A DNA stretch of 64,000 nt from Microcoleus vaginatus PCC 9802 (GCA_022701275.1 CP031740.1:941001-1005000), one strand, 5' to 3'; counted from the stretch's first letter, positions 16,828 to 25,812 are shown. Numbers and translations: made by a program. The notes: generated by a model from the sequence alone, not told the origin.

Positions 16828-18621
16828 ATGAGAAGTTACTACTGCGGCGAACTGCGAAGCGAACACATCGGAGAGACTGTCACCCTTTACGGCTGGGTGG
16901 ATCGCCGCCGCGATCATGGCGGGGTGATTTTTCTGGATGTGCGCGATCGATCGGGTATCGTGCAAATTGTCAGCGATCCTGAACGCACCCCCGATTCCTA
17001 TCACGGGGCTGAGGCTTTACGCAGCGAATACGTGCTTAAAATTACGGGTAGAGTCAGCAGCCGCCCCGAAGACTCCCTCAACCCGAAATTGCCTACGGGT
17101 GAGGTGGAAATTTACGCTGACGAAATTGAGTTGTTGAATGCGGTTCGCAAACAGTTACCGTTTCAGGTGGCGACGGCGGAAAATGAAAGCGTGCGGGAAG
17201 ATTTGCGGCTGAAATATCGCTATTTGGACTTGCGGCGCGATCGTATGAGTCGCAATTTGCAGCTTCGCCACCAAGTCGTCAAAGCGATGCGTCGCCATTT
17301 GGAAGATGTGGGAGGTTTTATTGAAGTTGAAACACCGATTTTAACGCGATCGACTCCTGAAGGTGCGAGAGATTATTTAGTGCCCAGCCGCGTCAATTTG
17401 GGCGATTGGTACGCTTTGCCGCAGTCGCCGCAGTTGTTCAAACAATTGTTAATGGTTTCGGGTTTGGACAGATATTATCAAATTGCCCGCTGTTTCCGCG
17501 ATGAAGATTTGCGCGCCGACAGACAGCCGGAATTCACACAATTAGACATGGAAATGAGTTTCATGTCTTTAGAAGAAATTATCGAATTAAACGAAGGTTT
17601 AGTCTCCCAGATTTTCCAAAGTGTCAAAGGCGTAGAATTGCCTCGTCCTTTTCCGCGCTTGACTTACGCTGAAGCAATGGATCGCTATGGTAGCGACAAA
17701 CCAGACACTCGCTTCGGTATGGAATTAGTTGATGTTTCCGATTTGATGAAAGATTCGGGATTTAAGGTATTTTCCGGGGCGGTTGCTGCGGGCGGAATTG
17801 TGAAAGTTTTGCCGATTCCGGGCGGGAATGATGCGATTTCTAACGTGCGGATTAAACCGGGTCCAAAAGGCGATTTGTTTAAGGAAGCCAGCGACGCCGG
17901 TGCGAAGGGATTGGCTTACATTCGGGTGCGGGATAATGGCGAAATTGATACGATCGGCGCTATTAAGGATAATTTGACGGAAGCACAAAAACAGCAATTG
18001 CTCGATCGCACGGGCGCGCAACCAGGTCATTTGTTGTTATTCGCAGCGGCTGACGCGACAACTGTCAATAAGACTTTAGATAGATTGCGTTTGTTCGTCG
18101 GTAACGAATTGGGATTGATTGACAAAGACAAGATGAATCTGCTGTGGGTGACAGATTTCCCGATGTTTGAATGGAACGCTGACGAGAAGCGTTTGGAAGC
18201 ATTGCATCACCCGTTTACTGCGCCGCATCCCGACGATATTAACGATTTGAAAACTGCGAGAGCTCAAGCTTACGATTTGGTGTTAAACGGTACAGAAATC
18301 GGTGGTGGTTCTCTGCGGATTTATCAGCGGGAAGTTCAGGAAAAGGTGTTTGACGCGATCGGCTTATCGACTGAGGAAGCTTACAATAAGTTTGGCTTTT
18401 TGTTGGATGCGTTTGAGTATGGAACTCCGCCCCACGGAGGCATTGCTTACGGTTTGGATCGCTTGGTGATGCTGTTGGCTGGTGAGGAATCGATTCGCGA
18501 TGTGATTGCGTTTCCGAAGACGCAGCAGGCTGGTTGTTTGTTGACGAATGCGCCGGCTGGGGTGGATGAGAAGCAGTTGAAGGAGTTGCAAGTGCGATCG
18601 ACTTATACGCCGAAGTCATAA
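16828..18621 (+). CDS. aspS: aspartyl-tRNA synthetase
   Basis: The protein has 597 residues, the usual bacterial length. An N-terminal OB-fold anticodon-binding domain (about 1-110) is followed by the class II core with motif 2 ([20 protein letters not shown]), the bacterial GAD insert (about 290-420) and motif 3 ([15 protein letters not shown]). It charges tRNA-Asp. The long insert marks the bacterial type; whether it also charges tRNA-Asn cannot be decided here. The last 125 bases, stop included, are repeated at 19331-19455 behind a toxin-antitoxin pair. Confidence 0.98.
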   Translation: MRSYYCGELRSEHIGETVTLYGWVDRRRDHGGVIFLDVRDRSGIVQIVSDPERTPDSYHGAEALRSEYVLKITGRVSSRPEDSLNPKLPTGEVEIYADEIELLNAVRKQLPFQVATAENESVREDLRLKYRYLDLRRDRMSRNLQLRHQVVKAMRRHLEDVGGFIEVETPILTRSTPEGARDYLVPSRVNLGDWYALPQSPQLFKQLLMVSGLDRYYQIARCFRDEDLRADRQPEFTQLDMEMSFMSLEEIIELNEGLVSQIFQSVKGVELPRPFPRLTYAEAMDRYGSDKPDTRFGMELVDVSDLMKDSGFKVFSGAVAAGGIVKVLPIPGGNDAISNVRIKPGPKGDLFKEASDAGAKGLAYIRVRDNGEIDTIGAIKDNLTEAQKQQLLDRTGAQPGHLLLFAAADATTVNKTLDRLRLFVGNELGLIDKDKMNLLWVTDFPMFEWNADEKRLEALHHPFTAPHPDDINDLKTARAQAYDLVLNGTEIGGGSLRIYQREVQEKVFDAIGLSTEEAYNKFGFLLDAFEYGTPPHGGIAYGLDRLVMLLAGEESIRDVIAFPKTQQAGCLLTNAPAGVDEKQLKELQVRSTYTPKS

Positions 18622-18650
18622 GCCGATGGGGACTTAGGCAAAGCCGATGT

Positions 18651-18716
18651 GTCATGCTGAGAGAAGCGAAGCATCTCAATCGATGCTTCGCTACACTGCG
18701 TTTTGTTCAGCATGAC
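18651..18716. repeat. nested inverted repeat downstream of aspS
   Basis: The outer arms GTCATGCTGA / TCAGCATGAC (18651-18660, 18707-18716) enclose a second perfect hairpin, GCGAAGCATC / GATGCTTCGC (18666-18675, 18682-18691). This looks like a mobile palindromic element of the 'GTCATGCTGAG-CGAAGC' kind. It may also terminate aspS. Confidence 0.7.
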
Positions 18717-18843
18717 AGACACGATTCTGCGTCCTGGACTGTGATTGAGTCAAAACTTTGGCTGATACTGTATGCTCTAATTACATTCCAGGTCTTTAGA
18801 CTAAAAACGCTATAATTAGCATAATCGAAAATAGGTAAAAACG

Positions 18844-19068
18844 ATGTCAACAGTTTATCGTTTAAAAGCCAGCGAACTCAATCATCATTTTTTAGAACAA
18901 ATCAAGGCGACTTTTGGAGATAAAGAGATTGAAATAATTGTTTCTGAGTGTGATGAAACCGAATATCTTTTGAAATCAGAAGTCAACAAAAATAGACTTT
19001 TAAAAGCTCTTGAAAATGTTAAAGAGGGGCAAAATTTAGTGGAAGTTAACTTACAGAATTTGCAATGA
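18844..19068 (+). CDS. antitoxin of a YoeB-type pair
   Basis: The product has 74 residues, with ATAGGT before the ATG. It has an N-terminal alpha/beta part and a C-terminal helix rich in Lys/Asn/Glu, as in short antitoxins that wrap the toxin. It overlaps the toxin gene by four bases (ATGA), which gives translational coupling typical of these operons. The family is assigned mainly from its partner. It should neutralise the toxin and repress its own promoter. It sits between aspS and a partial duplicate of the aspS tail. Confidence 0.8.
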   Translation: MSTVYRLKASELNHHFLEQIKATFGDKEIEIIVSECDETEYLLKSEVNKNRLLKALENVKEGQNLVEVNLQNLQ

Positions 19069-19331
19069 GCAGAAGAATTGTTTTTGAATCTTCGGCTTTT
19101 GCAGATTTTAATGAATGGGCAAAATTAGACAAAAAGATTTATCGCAAAATTGTAGAATTGATTAAAGATATAGACCGCTCACCGTTTGAAGGATTGGGAA
19201 AACCTGAACCTCTGAAATACGAGTTAAGTGGTTTTTGGTCTAGGCGCATTGATAACGAACATCGTTTAGTTTACCAAGTTACGGATCAAGAAATTGCGAT
19301 CGTGGCTTGTAAGTATCATTACAGTGAATAG
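19065..19331 (+). CDS. yoeB: YoeB/Txe-family mRNA endonuclease toxin
   Basis: The product has 88 residues, the typical length. It matches the YoeB pattern: an N-terminal [18 protein letters not shown] helix, then [25 protein letters not shown], then HRLVYQV, ending in CKYHYS. The catalytic Glu (in PEPLKYEL), Arg and the C-terminal His-Tyr are present. YoeB cuts mRNA at the ribosome A-site. It overlaps the antitoxin start by four bases. Its stop codon directly abuts the aspS-tail copy, so the cassette boundary is sharp. Confidence 0.9.
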   Translation: MSRRIVFESSAFADFNEWAKLDKKIYRKIVELIKDIDRSPFEGLGKPEPLKYELSGFWSRRIDNEHRLVYQVTDQEIAIVACKYHYSE

Positions 19332-19455
19332 ATGTGATTGCGTTTCCGAAGACGCAACAGCCGGGTTGTTTGCTGACAAATGCGCCGTCTGGTGTGGATG
19401 AGAAGCAGTTGAAGGAGTTGCAAGTGCGATCGACTTATACGCCCAAGTCATAAGC
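19331..19455 (+). pseudogene. partial second copy of the aspS 3' end
   Basis: 125 bases align without gaps to 18499-18623 with 8 mismatches (about 94% identity). The copy still reads as the AspRS C-terminus and stop in frame ([15 protein letters not shown]...TYTPKS). The differences are silent or conservative. It has no start codon or upstream gene body. This is the pattern left when an element or recombined segment brings its own 3' end of the target gene. Confidence 0.9.
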
Positions 19456-19682
19456 GTATAAAACACCTTGACAATTTAACCATTTGTAAATTCCTGACTT
19501 CTTTGAGAAGTCGGGAATCTGGGTAGTTCGAGTTTGGTGTCGTTGATGCAGAGGAGTTGGAGAGTTTGGTTGAGGTTGGTTTCGGTGAGTTGGGGAAACC
19601 AGGATTTAGGGAAGTTGGGTTAGGTTAAGGGTTGGGTGTGGCTATGCCATAATGAATGAGAGAATGAAATCAACCATTAACC

Positions 19683-19895
19683 ATGACAACCACCGTTGAA
19701 CTTAACGAAGAATTGGTTAAAGAAGCCTTTCGCTTAACCAATTTCAAAACAGAAAAAGAATTGATTGACTTTGCTTTGCAAGAATTAATTCGCACCCGTA
19801 AAAAGCGGAATTTACTCGATTTAAGCGGACAAATTCAATTTTCGACTGACTACGACTACAAAGCTTTGCGGGAAAACCGAAATGTTTCTGATTGA
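19683..19895 (+). CDS. VapB-type antitoxin
   Basis: The product has 70 residues. An N-terminal TTTVELNEELVKEAFRL resembles the ribbon or helix start of short VapB (DUF2191-like) antitoxins, followed by an acidic, aromatic tail (GQIQFSTDYDYKALRENR) that inserts into the toxin groove. Its end overlaps the start of the vapC frame by 14 bases. The gene looks intact although its toxin is interrupted. Confidence 0.85.
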   Translation: MTTTVELNEELVKEAFRLTNFKTEKELIDFALQELIRTRKKRNLLDLSGQIQFSTDYDYKALRENRNVSD

Positions 19896-20289
19896 TACAT
19901 GAGTCTGGATCAGCGTTTTCCGCGACAGGACAGGTGTAGTACGCCAATCCCTGGAAGCAATAATTAATGATGAAAGTATTTTTTTGAACCGATTTACTCA
20001 GATGGAGCTTTTGCAAGGTTGCCGAGACGATCGCGAGTGGACACTATTAGAAACTTATCTCCAAGAACAAGACTACATCGAGTCTACGCCTAATACTTGG
20101 GTAGCGGCTGCTCGGATTTACTACGATTTGCAACGACAGGGGTTAACGGTTAGAAGTAGTATCGATTGCTGCATTGCCCAACTTGCGATCGAACACCAAA
20201 TTATTCTAGTTCATAACGATCGCGATTTTGAAACTATTCAGAGGGTGCGATCGCTCAAGTGCTTGCGCTTCCGGCCTGACAATAATTAA
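19882..20289 (+). pseudogene. VapC PIN-domain toxin with in-frame TGA at codon 7
   Basis: From ATG 19882 the frame reads MFLIDT, TGA (19900-19902), VWISVFRDRTG, and then runs open to 20289, 136 codons in all. The family begins M-x-L-x-D-T-S-V-W-I, so the TGA sits exactly where Ser (TCA) is expected, a single-base change. Downstream acidic residues of the PIN site remain (ME in FTQMELLQG; D in SSIDCCIAQLA; D in HNDRDFETI). Without readthrough the first catalytic Asp would be separated from the rest. Either the toxin is dead or this is a sequencing error. Confidence 0.85.
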
Positions 20290-20338
20290 AGATTAATTTG
20301 AGTTTGAGTTGGTGAGGATGGGGTGAAGGCTGAAATGA

Positions 20339-20605
20339 TTACGGAAAGTATCTGTAAATCTCTTTGCGGTGGAGTATCCTGACGAAATAGACTACGCCAT
20401 CATTAACTTTAATACCGATTCGGTAATCACCCACTCTAAGGCGATAGTAGTCTGCATCACCTTTTAGTTTTTTAACATTGCTGACTTCATTTAATTTTTC
20501 GGCGTTCTCAACTTCTTCTATCGCTTCCTGAATTCTTTGCAACAAGTCGGCATCAAGAATCTTGAGTAAATCCTTTTCAAAGCTCTTTTTAAACTCCACA
20601 TTCAT
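20339..20605 (-). CDS. RelE/ParE-family toxin
   Basis: The product has 88 residues: FKKSFEKDLLKI at the start, then VKKLKGDADYYRLRVGDYRIGIKV and a C-terminal VRILHRKEIYRYFP. These are the RelE-type landmarks (K-x-L-x-G...Y-R-x-R-x-G-D-Y-R-I...H-R-x-x-x-Y). RelE cuts mRNA on the ribosome. It overlaps the upstream antitoxin gene by four bases on the same strand. It is the third toxin-antitoxin locus within 2 kb. Confidence 0.9.
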   Translation of the reverse strand: MNVEFKKSFEKDLLKILDADLLQRIQEAIEEVENAEKLNEVSNVKKLKGDADYYRLRVGDYRIGIKVNDGVVYFVRILHRKEIYRYFP

Positions 20606-20811
20606 GGTTGTCTCTTCAGGATTTTGAAAATTTGCTCGCGGCTGACTGTTTCAGTATTTTCGCCTTCTTTGATAGCATTTTCCATCCCTATATCTTCTAG
20701 GGCTTCTGTTAAAATTTCAGAAAATACTTCTTTTTGTTCTTTTAACAACTCAAAAATCGCTGCTTTGAGCAATTCTTTAAGTTTGGTTTCGTCTAGAGTA
20801 ATTTCAGACAT
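20602..20811 (-). CDS. antitoxin of the RelE-type pair
   Basis: The product has 69 residues, Glu/Lys/Leu-rich and fully helical, with a short C-terminal segment (VSREQIFKILKRQP). It has no recognisable ribbon-helix-helix. The ATGA overlap with the toxin and its size make the role clear from context. Similar short helical antitoxins precede RelE genes in cyanobacteria. Confidence 0.8.
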   Translation of the reverse strand: MSEITLDETKLKELLKAAIFELLKEQKEVFSEILTEALEDIGMENAIKEGENTETVSREQIFKILKRQP

Positions 20812-20930
20812 TGCTTTTTTTCTGGTATTTATTTAAGGTTTTCATTATATCACGAAATAAAGTAGATTTATTTTGATGTTGAGGTAATTTAATTAAATTT
20901 ATACTAGCTAACTTTGGTTTGCGGGTAGTC

Positions 20931-21078
20931 AGAAACCGGGTTTTTTCGAGAATACTTCGTTACACCTCGTAGAAGCGGCCAAAAACCCGGTTTCTTTGGT
21001 TTGCGGGTAGTCAGAAACCGGGTTTTTTGCGAGAATACTGCATCCCGACCTTTAACTAAAGTGAAAAACCCCGTTTCT
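20931..21078. repeat. two tandem AAACCGGGTTT inverted-repeat elements
   Basis: Element 1 (20931-20995) and element 2 (21013-21078) each begin AGAAACCGGGTTTTTT and end with its approximate complement. Both are preceded by TTTGGTTTGCGGGTAGTC. Relatives occur at 26054-26119, 34186-34250, 36352-36419, about 37003-37051 and 51248-51314. Confidence 0.85.
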
Positions 21079-21112
21079 TTGGCATCTATGCGTAACTCCC
21101 GACTGTCATAAC

Positions 21113-21402
21113 TTAGGACTCTAGATGAAGTCGTTTGAGCCAGTTTACGACAGTTTGAAGTAAATCGGGGTCATGGGGGGAGAAGGTTTGCAGGGGTGGG
21201 TGAGGTGTGTCGGTGATGAGACAGATTGTACCGTCGAAGCGGGTAAGGGCATTGAGGAAAGTAGGGCTAAAACCTTCGGCGGCGGGGAATGTGGGGTCTT
21301 GGTAGAAGATGAGGATGGGGTGTTTGTCGCTGTGGCGGCGGAGTCGATTCCAGTAGGATTTGAGTTGGGGGAGGGTTTCGGGTTCGCCGTTGGGGTCTTT
21401 CG
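21113..21402 (-). other. displaced C-terminal reading frame of the NACHT-HEAT gene
   Basis: Read in the -1 frame relative to the gene above it, this stretch is open for about 95 codons and gives a normal globular sequence (GEPETLPQLKSYWNRL, then HPILIFYQDPTFPAA, then a tail ending LKRLHLES and stop). The in-frame end of the gene instead turns into a Pro/Arg/Thr-rich run. One extra base near 21398-21404 would explain this. Confidence 0.75.
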
Positions 21403-24400
21403 GGACAGTTTTGGTCGAGGAATTGTTCGTAGATTTCCAGGGCGGGGTTATCTGTGTCGATGAATTTGCTGGTGTCGATGCAAATTAGCTGTACGGATTC
21501 GATTAATTGTGTGTCTGCAAGTCTGGCATCAAGGATGTTGGGTAAATCTGCTAAATTGAGGCTTTGGGTGAAGGGGGTAGAACCGACTCCTGTTGTCTCT
21601 GGGACTTCTGGATGGGGTGTGGTGAGTTGATGGTGCCATGCTTGATAGAAAGTTGGGTAAGGCAGATTTTGGGCGCAGTTCCAGATGATTTCAAAGCTGT
21701 ATTTGTAGAGGTCAAAATTGGTTTCATAGGTTTGATCGCACTGAAATTGTTGCAACGCTGAGACAACAGAAGGCATCTGGTCATTTTGCACAATTTTATT
21801 CAAACTTTCAGCGACTTCCCAACGGGTATGCTCATCATTAGTCGTTGATAGAAGTTCGATTAAAGCAGCGATCGCCTCTGGGTTGCCTGTGGCAATTTTA
21901 CCCAAAATGCCAGCGTATCTCCCACGGGTAAGCTCATCATTAGTAGTGGAGAGAATGGCGATTAAAGCAGCGATCGCCTCTGGGTTGCCAGGGTCAATTT
22001 CACCCAAACTGTAAGCGACTATCCAACGGGTACCCTCATCAGTAGTAGTGGAGAGAATGGCGATTAAAGCAGCGATCGCCTCTGGGTTGCCAGGGTCAAT
22101 TTTACCCAAACAGTCAGCGAACATCGGACGGGTGGTATAGTCATCATTAGTAGTGGAGAGAATGGCGATTATTAAAGCAGCGATCGCCTCTGGGTTGCCA
22201 GGGTCAATTTTACCCAAACTGTAAGCGACTCTCCGACGGGTATCCTCATCAGTAGTAGTGGAGAGAATAGCCATTAAAGCAGCGATCGCCTCTGGGTTGC
22301 CTGTGGCAATTTTACCCAAAATGTCAGCGACTTCCCGACGGGTATCCTCATCGGTAGTAGTGGAGAGAATGGCGATTAAAGCAGCGATCGCCTCTGGGTT
22401 GCCAGGGTCAATTTTACCCAAACTGTAAGCGACTCTCCGACGGGTATCCTCATCAGTAGTAGTGGAGAGAATGGCGATTAAAGCAGCGATCGCCTCTGGG
22501 TTTCCTGTGGCAATTTCACCCAAAATGTTAGCGACACTCCGACGGGTATCCTCATCAGTAGTAGTGGAGAGAATGGCGATTAAAGCAGCGATCGCCTCTG
22601 GGTTTCCTGTGGCAATTTCACCCAAAATGTTAGCGACACTCCGACGGGTATCCTCATCAGTAGTAGTGGAGAGAATGGCGATTAAAGCAGCGATCGCCTC
22701 TGGGTTTCCTGTGGCAATTTTACCCAAAATGTTAGCGACACTCCAACGCGTATGCCAATCGGTAGTAGTTGATAGAAGTTCGATTAAAGCAGCGATCGCC
22801 TCTGAGTTGCCTGTGGCAATTTCACCCAAACACTCAGCAACACTCCGACGGGTATCCTCATCAGTAGTAGTGGAGAGAATGGCGATTAAAGCAGCGATCG
22901 CCTCTGAGTTGCCTGTGGCAATTTCACCCAAACTGTAAGCGACACTCCGACGGGTATCCTCATCAGTAGTAGTGGAGAGAATGGCGATTAAAGCAGCGAT
23001 CGCCTCTGTGTTGCCCGGGTCGATGTTACCCAAAATATCAGCGACTCTCGGACGGGTCTTCCAATCGGTAGTAGTTGAGAGAATTGCAATTAAAGCAGCG
23101 ATCGCCTCTGGGTTTCCTGTGGCAATTTTACCCAAAATGTTAGCGACACTCCAACGCGTATGCCAATCGGTAGTAGTGGAGAGAATTGCGATTAAAGCAG
23201 CGATCGCCTCTATGTTGCCTGTAGCAACTTTACCCAAACACTCAGCAACACTCTGACGACAATTCTTATCAGTAGTAGTGGAGAGAATTGCGATTAAAGC
23301 AGCGATCGCCTCTGGGTTGCCTGGGTCAATTTTACCCAAAATGTCAGCAACTCTCCAACGGGTATCCTCATCAGTAGTAGTGGAGAGAATTGCGATTAAA
23401 GCAGTGATCGCCTCTGGGTTGCCTGGATCGATTTTACCCAAACACTCAGCAACACTCCGACGAGCATTTTCATCTTTAGTTCTTTTCAGTAAATCAATGA
23501 GTTGGTTGACAGCTATACTATAGTTTGTCTGTAACAGTGCTGCTCTTGCTCCCTCTGCAATAGGATCGAGAAATGTCCACCATTCTTGTTTTTCAAGGTT
23601 GAAATAACCGCAGCCCCACTTAATGATTGTTGCTACTATTTCAGCAGCCCACTTACAATCTTTAAACTCTCCTATCCCCGCAGCAGCTAGCAAATCGACT
23701 CGATATTCATAAAAATCACTGCACCCATCCTCAAACCCACCCAATGCCTCAATAAACTCCTCCTTCTGATTCCGATTCACCTCCTCCAGCCCCAACCACA
23801 GCAAAATCACCTGCTTCCACTGCGCTTCAAAAATCCGATATTCCTTCCCCACCACCGGAAAATCAACATGATTCCGAGGTAAAAAATAATCCCAATCATC
23901 CACCGCAAACGCCGCAAAATACTCCTGAAACGTCGCATGATAAAACGCATAGACAGATTCTTCCGGTTCATCAAAATCGATGCCAACCCGATTCAACCAT
24001 CCTAGAGATAACGCTAAGGATAATAAAGACGTTTCATCGCTGCGTTCTCCTAAATACTCACTAACTAACTGATAGGACAAGCGAAAACGACCAGCTTTGC
24101 CATCAATTGCTGCTTTTGCTAATTCTCCTAACGCTTCATGTAAAAGTTTCTGACACTGACTCTGAGTTTTGCCACATAGCTTTGCATAGCTTTTGATAAA
24201 CTGCTCTTTCCAGCGATAGATATACTTAATAAAACTTGCATATAATTTTGCCTGAGTATCCGGTAAAGTTCCCTTTCTCGAACTCCAAATTTGACACAAC
24301 ATCCACAACCGCAACGGATTTTGAATCAACTCCTTGAGACGGGAATTCTCCGACTCTGCTAACGCCAGCTCCAAACTCTCCCCCGTCGCAGCATCCCCCA

Positions 24401-25640
24401 TCCCCGCAAACCAACGGCGAATATACTCCGTAACTTGTTCCGCATTAAACTCCAAATTGCGAAACACATCAAACCCCGAAAAAGCATTTTTATCCGCCTC
24501 CCAAACATTCACCCGACAAGTCACCACCACCCGCGCCGCCTGCACCCATGTCCTTAATAAGTCTTTCCCCAACTGCTGCATTCCTTGAGTGTGCGTCATT
24601 TCATCCACACCATCCAGCAACAACCAAACCAGACTTATTTGTGGCTCTAAATCACCGCGCGTCACTTCTCCCCGACACCGCAGCAACCACGCCTTTTCCA
24701 AATACTGACAGATATCTTGCTCCCCTAATTCAGCTAAATCTATCCAAATCGGCAACCCCAATTCTTGCTCTAAAATCCAATCAGCAATCTTCTGCAACCG
24801 CGTGGTTTTCCCTGCACCCGGTTCGCCAATAATCGCAATTTTGCGCCCTTGACTAATGTCGCTTTTCCCTTGTCGCAACACATCCTCAAAAAAGCGTTCT
24901 TCAGCAATGGGAATCAGTTTTTCAGTTTCTTTTTCCTTTTCTTCCTCCTGATTCCTTGGCTGAGGTTTGGGTTTTTGGCGTTCGACAATCGCTAAGGGAA
25001 CATAAACGCCATCCAGTTGCGGTGTCATCCCGTTGGCGTTGGTGAAGAGGTTGGTAGTGAGTTGCTTTTGTTGGGCGAGGTTTTGGCGGCAGATTTCTTG
25101 CCAGTTTAGGGAGTTTTTTGCACCTCCAGAATTTTCAGTTTTTTCGACTGTGACAGAGCCAATTTTCTCCTGCCATTGCTTCTCAATTACTTCTAAATTT
25201 TTTTTAGGCTTAGTTTGATGATCCAGTTTGAGGGAAAATTTCCAAAAACCTTGATTTCTTGCACTAGGTTCAAGGATAAGTATACCTAAGTCTTTCAGAC
25301 AGTCCAAAACATCTTGGATTGCCTCTCCTCTTCTCTGGGCGTTATCGACATTCTTTTCATCCTTGGGTTGAGAGAGTTCTAATGCCTTTCCGAAACATTC
25401 CACTAACGTCCATAAATCTTCTTTAGTTATCCCTTCCACGATTTTGGTTTGTTTGTTGCGTTTTTGCTGAAATTTCCCCGATACCAGCAACTCATCTTCC
25501 TTTACCCATTCCACATTAAACGTAGCTTTCAGCTTATCCCCCGGCACGGCAATTTCCTCATCCGCGAGGGCGAGTAACGCCTCAACCAGTTTGAAGACGT
25601 TGTTTTTTGTGGTGGCGTTTTTCCCGTATTTTCGTGCCAT
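21267..25640 (-). CDS. NACHT-HEAT STAND NTPase (probable 3' frameshift)
   Basis: About 1457 residues. Order: an N-terminal effector-type domain without known motif (about 1-165, including a winged-helix-like part), a NACHT NTPase with Walker A GEPGAGKTT (about 272-280) and Walker B LLLDGVDE (about 340), a NACHT helical arm, then 17 HEAT-like repeats of 34 residues (about 720-1283) and a C-terminal alpha/beta domain interrupted by a frameshift near 21400. I prefer the ATG at 25640 with AAAGG five bases upstream; an in-frame TTG at 25706 is possible. STAND ATPases oligomerise on a trigger, and bacterial NACHT proteins are known antiphage sensors. Which ligand the HEAT array reads is unknown. 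Confidence 0.88.
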   Translation of the reverse strand: MARKYGKNATTKNNVFKLVEALLALADEEIAVPGDKLKATFNVEWVKEDELLVSGKFQQKRNKQTKIVEGITKEDLWTLVECFGKALELSQPKDEKNVDNAQRRGEAIQDVLDCLKDLGILILEPSARNQGFWKFSLKLDHQTKPKKNLEVIEKQWQEKIGSVTVEKTENSGGAKNSLNWQEICRQNLAQQKQLTTNLFTNANGMTPQLDGVYVPLAIVERQKPKPQPRNQEEEKEKETEKLIPIAEERFFEDVLRQGKSDISQGRKIAIIGEPGAGKTTRLQKIADWILEQELGLPIWIDLAELGEQDICQYLEKAWLLRCRGEVTRGDLEPQISLVWLLLDGVDEMTHTQGMQQLGKDLLRTWVQAARVVVTCRVNVWEADKNAFSGFDVFRNLEFNAEQVTEYIRRWFAGMGDAATGESLELALAESENSRLKELIQNPLRLWMLCQIWSSRKGTLPDTQAKLYASFIKYIYRWKEQFIKSYAKLCGKTQSQCQKLLHEALGELAKAAIDGKAGRFRLSYQLVSEYLGERSDETSLLSLALSLGWLNRVGIDFDEPEESVYAFYHATFQEYFAAFAVDDWDYFLPRNHVDFPVVGKEYRIFEAQWKQVILLWLGLEEVNRNQKEEFIEALGGFEDGCSDFYEYRVDLLAAAGIGEFKDCKWAAEIVATIIKWGCGYFNLEKQEWWTFLDPIAEGARAALLQTNYSIAVNQLIDLLKRTKDENARRSVAECLGKIDPGNPEAITALIAILSTTTDEDTRWRVADILGKIDPGNPEAIAALIAILSTTTDKNCRQSVAECLGKVATGNIEAIAALIAILSTTTDWHTRWSVANILGKIATGNPEAIAALIAILSTTTDWKTRPRVADILGNIDPGNTEAIAALIAILSTTTDEDTRRSVAYSLGEIATGNSEAIAALIAILSTTTDEDTRRSVAECLGEIATGNSEAIAALIELLSTTTDWHTRWSVANILGKIATGNPEAIAALIAILSTTTDEDTRRSVANILGEIATGNPEAIAALIAILSTTTDEDTRRSVANILGEIATGNPEAIAALIAILSTTTDEDTRRRVAYSLGKIDPGNPEAIAALIAILSTTTDEDTRREVADILGKIATGNPEAIAALMAILSTTTDEDTRRRVAYSLGKIDPGNPEAIAALIIAILSTTNDDYTTRPMFADCLGKIDPGNPEAIAALIAILSTTTDEGTRWIVAYSLGEIDPGNPEAIAALIAILSTTNDELTRGRYAGILGKIATGNPEAIAALIELLSTTNDEHTRWEVAESLNKIVQNDQMPSVVSALQQFQCDQTYETNFDLYKYSFEIIWNCAQNLPYPTFYQAWHHQLTTPHPEVPETTGVGSTPFTQSLNLADLPNILDARLADTQLIESVQLICIDTSKFIDTDNPALEIYEQFLDQNCPERPQRRTRNPPPTQILLESTPPPQRQTPHPHLLPRPHIPRRRRF
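21790..23487 (-). repeat. array of 17 HEAT-encoding 102-bp repeats
   Basis: The unit of 34 codons (T-T-T-D-E-D-T-R-R...G-N-P-E-A-I-A-A-L-I-A-I-L-S) is repeated head to tail. Units at about 22448-22652 are almost identical in DNA and identical in protein. Most units carry a HIP1 octamer. Units 13 and 14 each contain one extra codon. Variation concentrates at the helix-A surface positions after T-T-T-D. Confidence 0.95.
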
Positions 25641-25667
25641 CGCTACCTTTTGAATAAAATTCATCGT

Positions 25668-25709
25668 CGCTTGGGCAACTTTGCCCAAACCAGTTGGTTT
25701 GCCCAAGCG
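25668..25709. promoter_or_regulatory. cluster of TTGCCCAA/TTGGGCAA boxes in the NACHT leader
   Basis: Three copies of the octamer (25671-25678 inverted, 25681-25688, 25699-25706) lie within 36 bases. The outer two form a perfect 11-base inverted repeat, CGCTTGGGCAA / TTGCCCAAGCG. It stands just upstream of the preferred ATG, where a repressor or an mRNA hairpin could act. Confidence 0.45.
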
Positions 25710-25812
25710 CTTAACCCCGATTATACAAGGGTTTCAGAATTTTTGCTTTTTGCTTGCTTGGGTAAAAGCCCAAAAAAACAATTTACCTCATAAGCACAAA
25801 ACGAGGTGAATT

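Noticed and set aside
21790-23487. CRISPR array
   Set aside because: Unit is 102 bases, has no unique spacers and is coding.
22462-23523. Plus-strand repetitive frames opposite the HEAT array
   Set aside because: They arise because the 102-bp unit is open on both strands; the minus strand gives the true HEAT protein.
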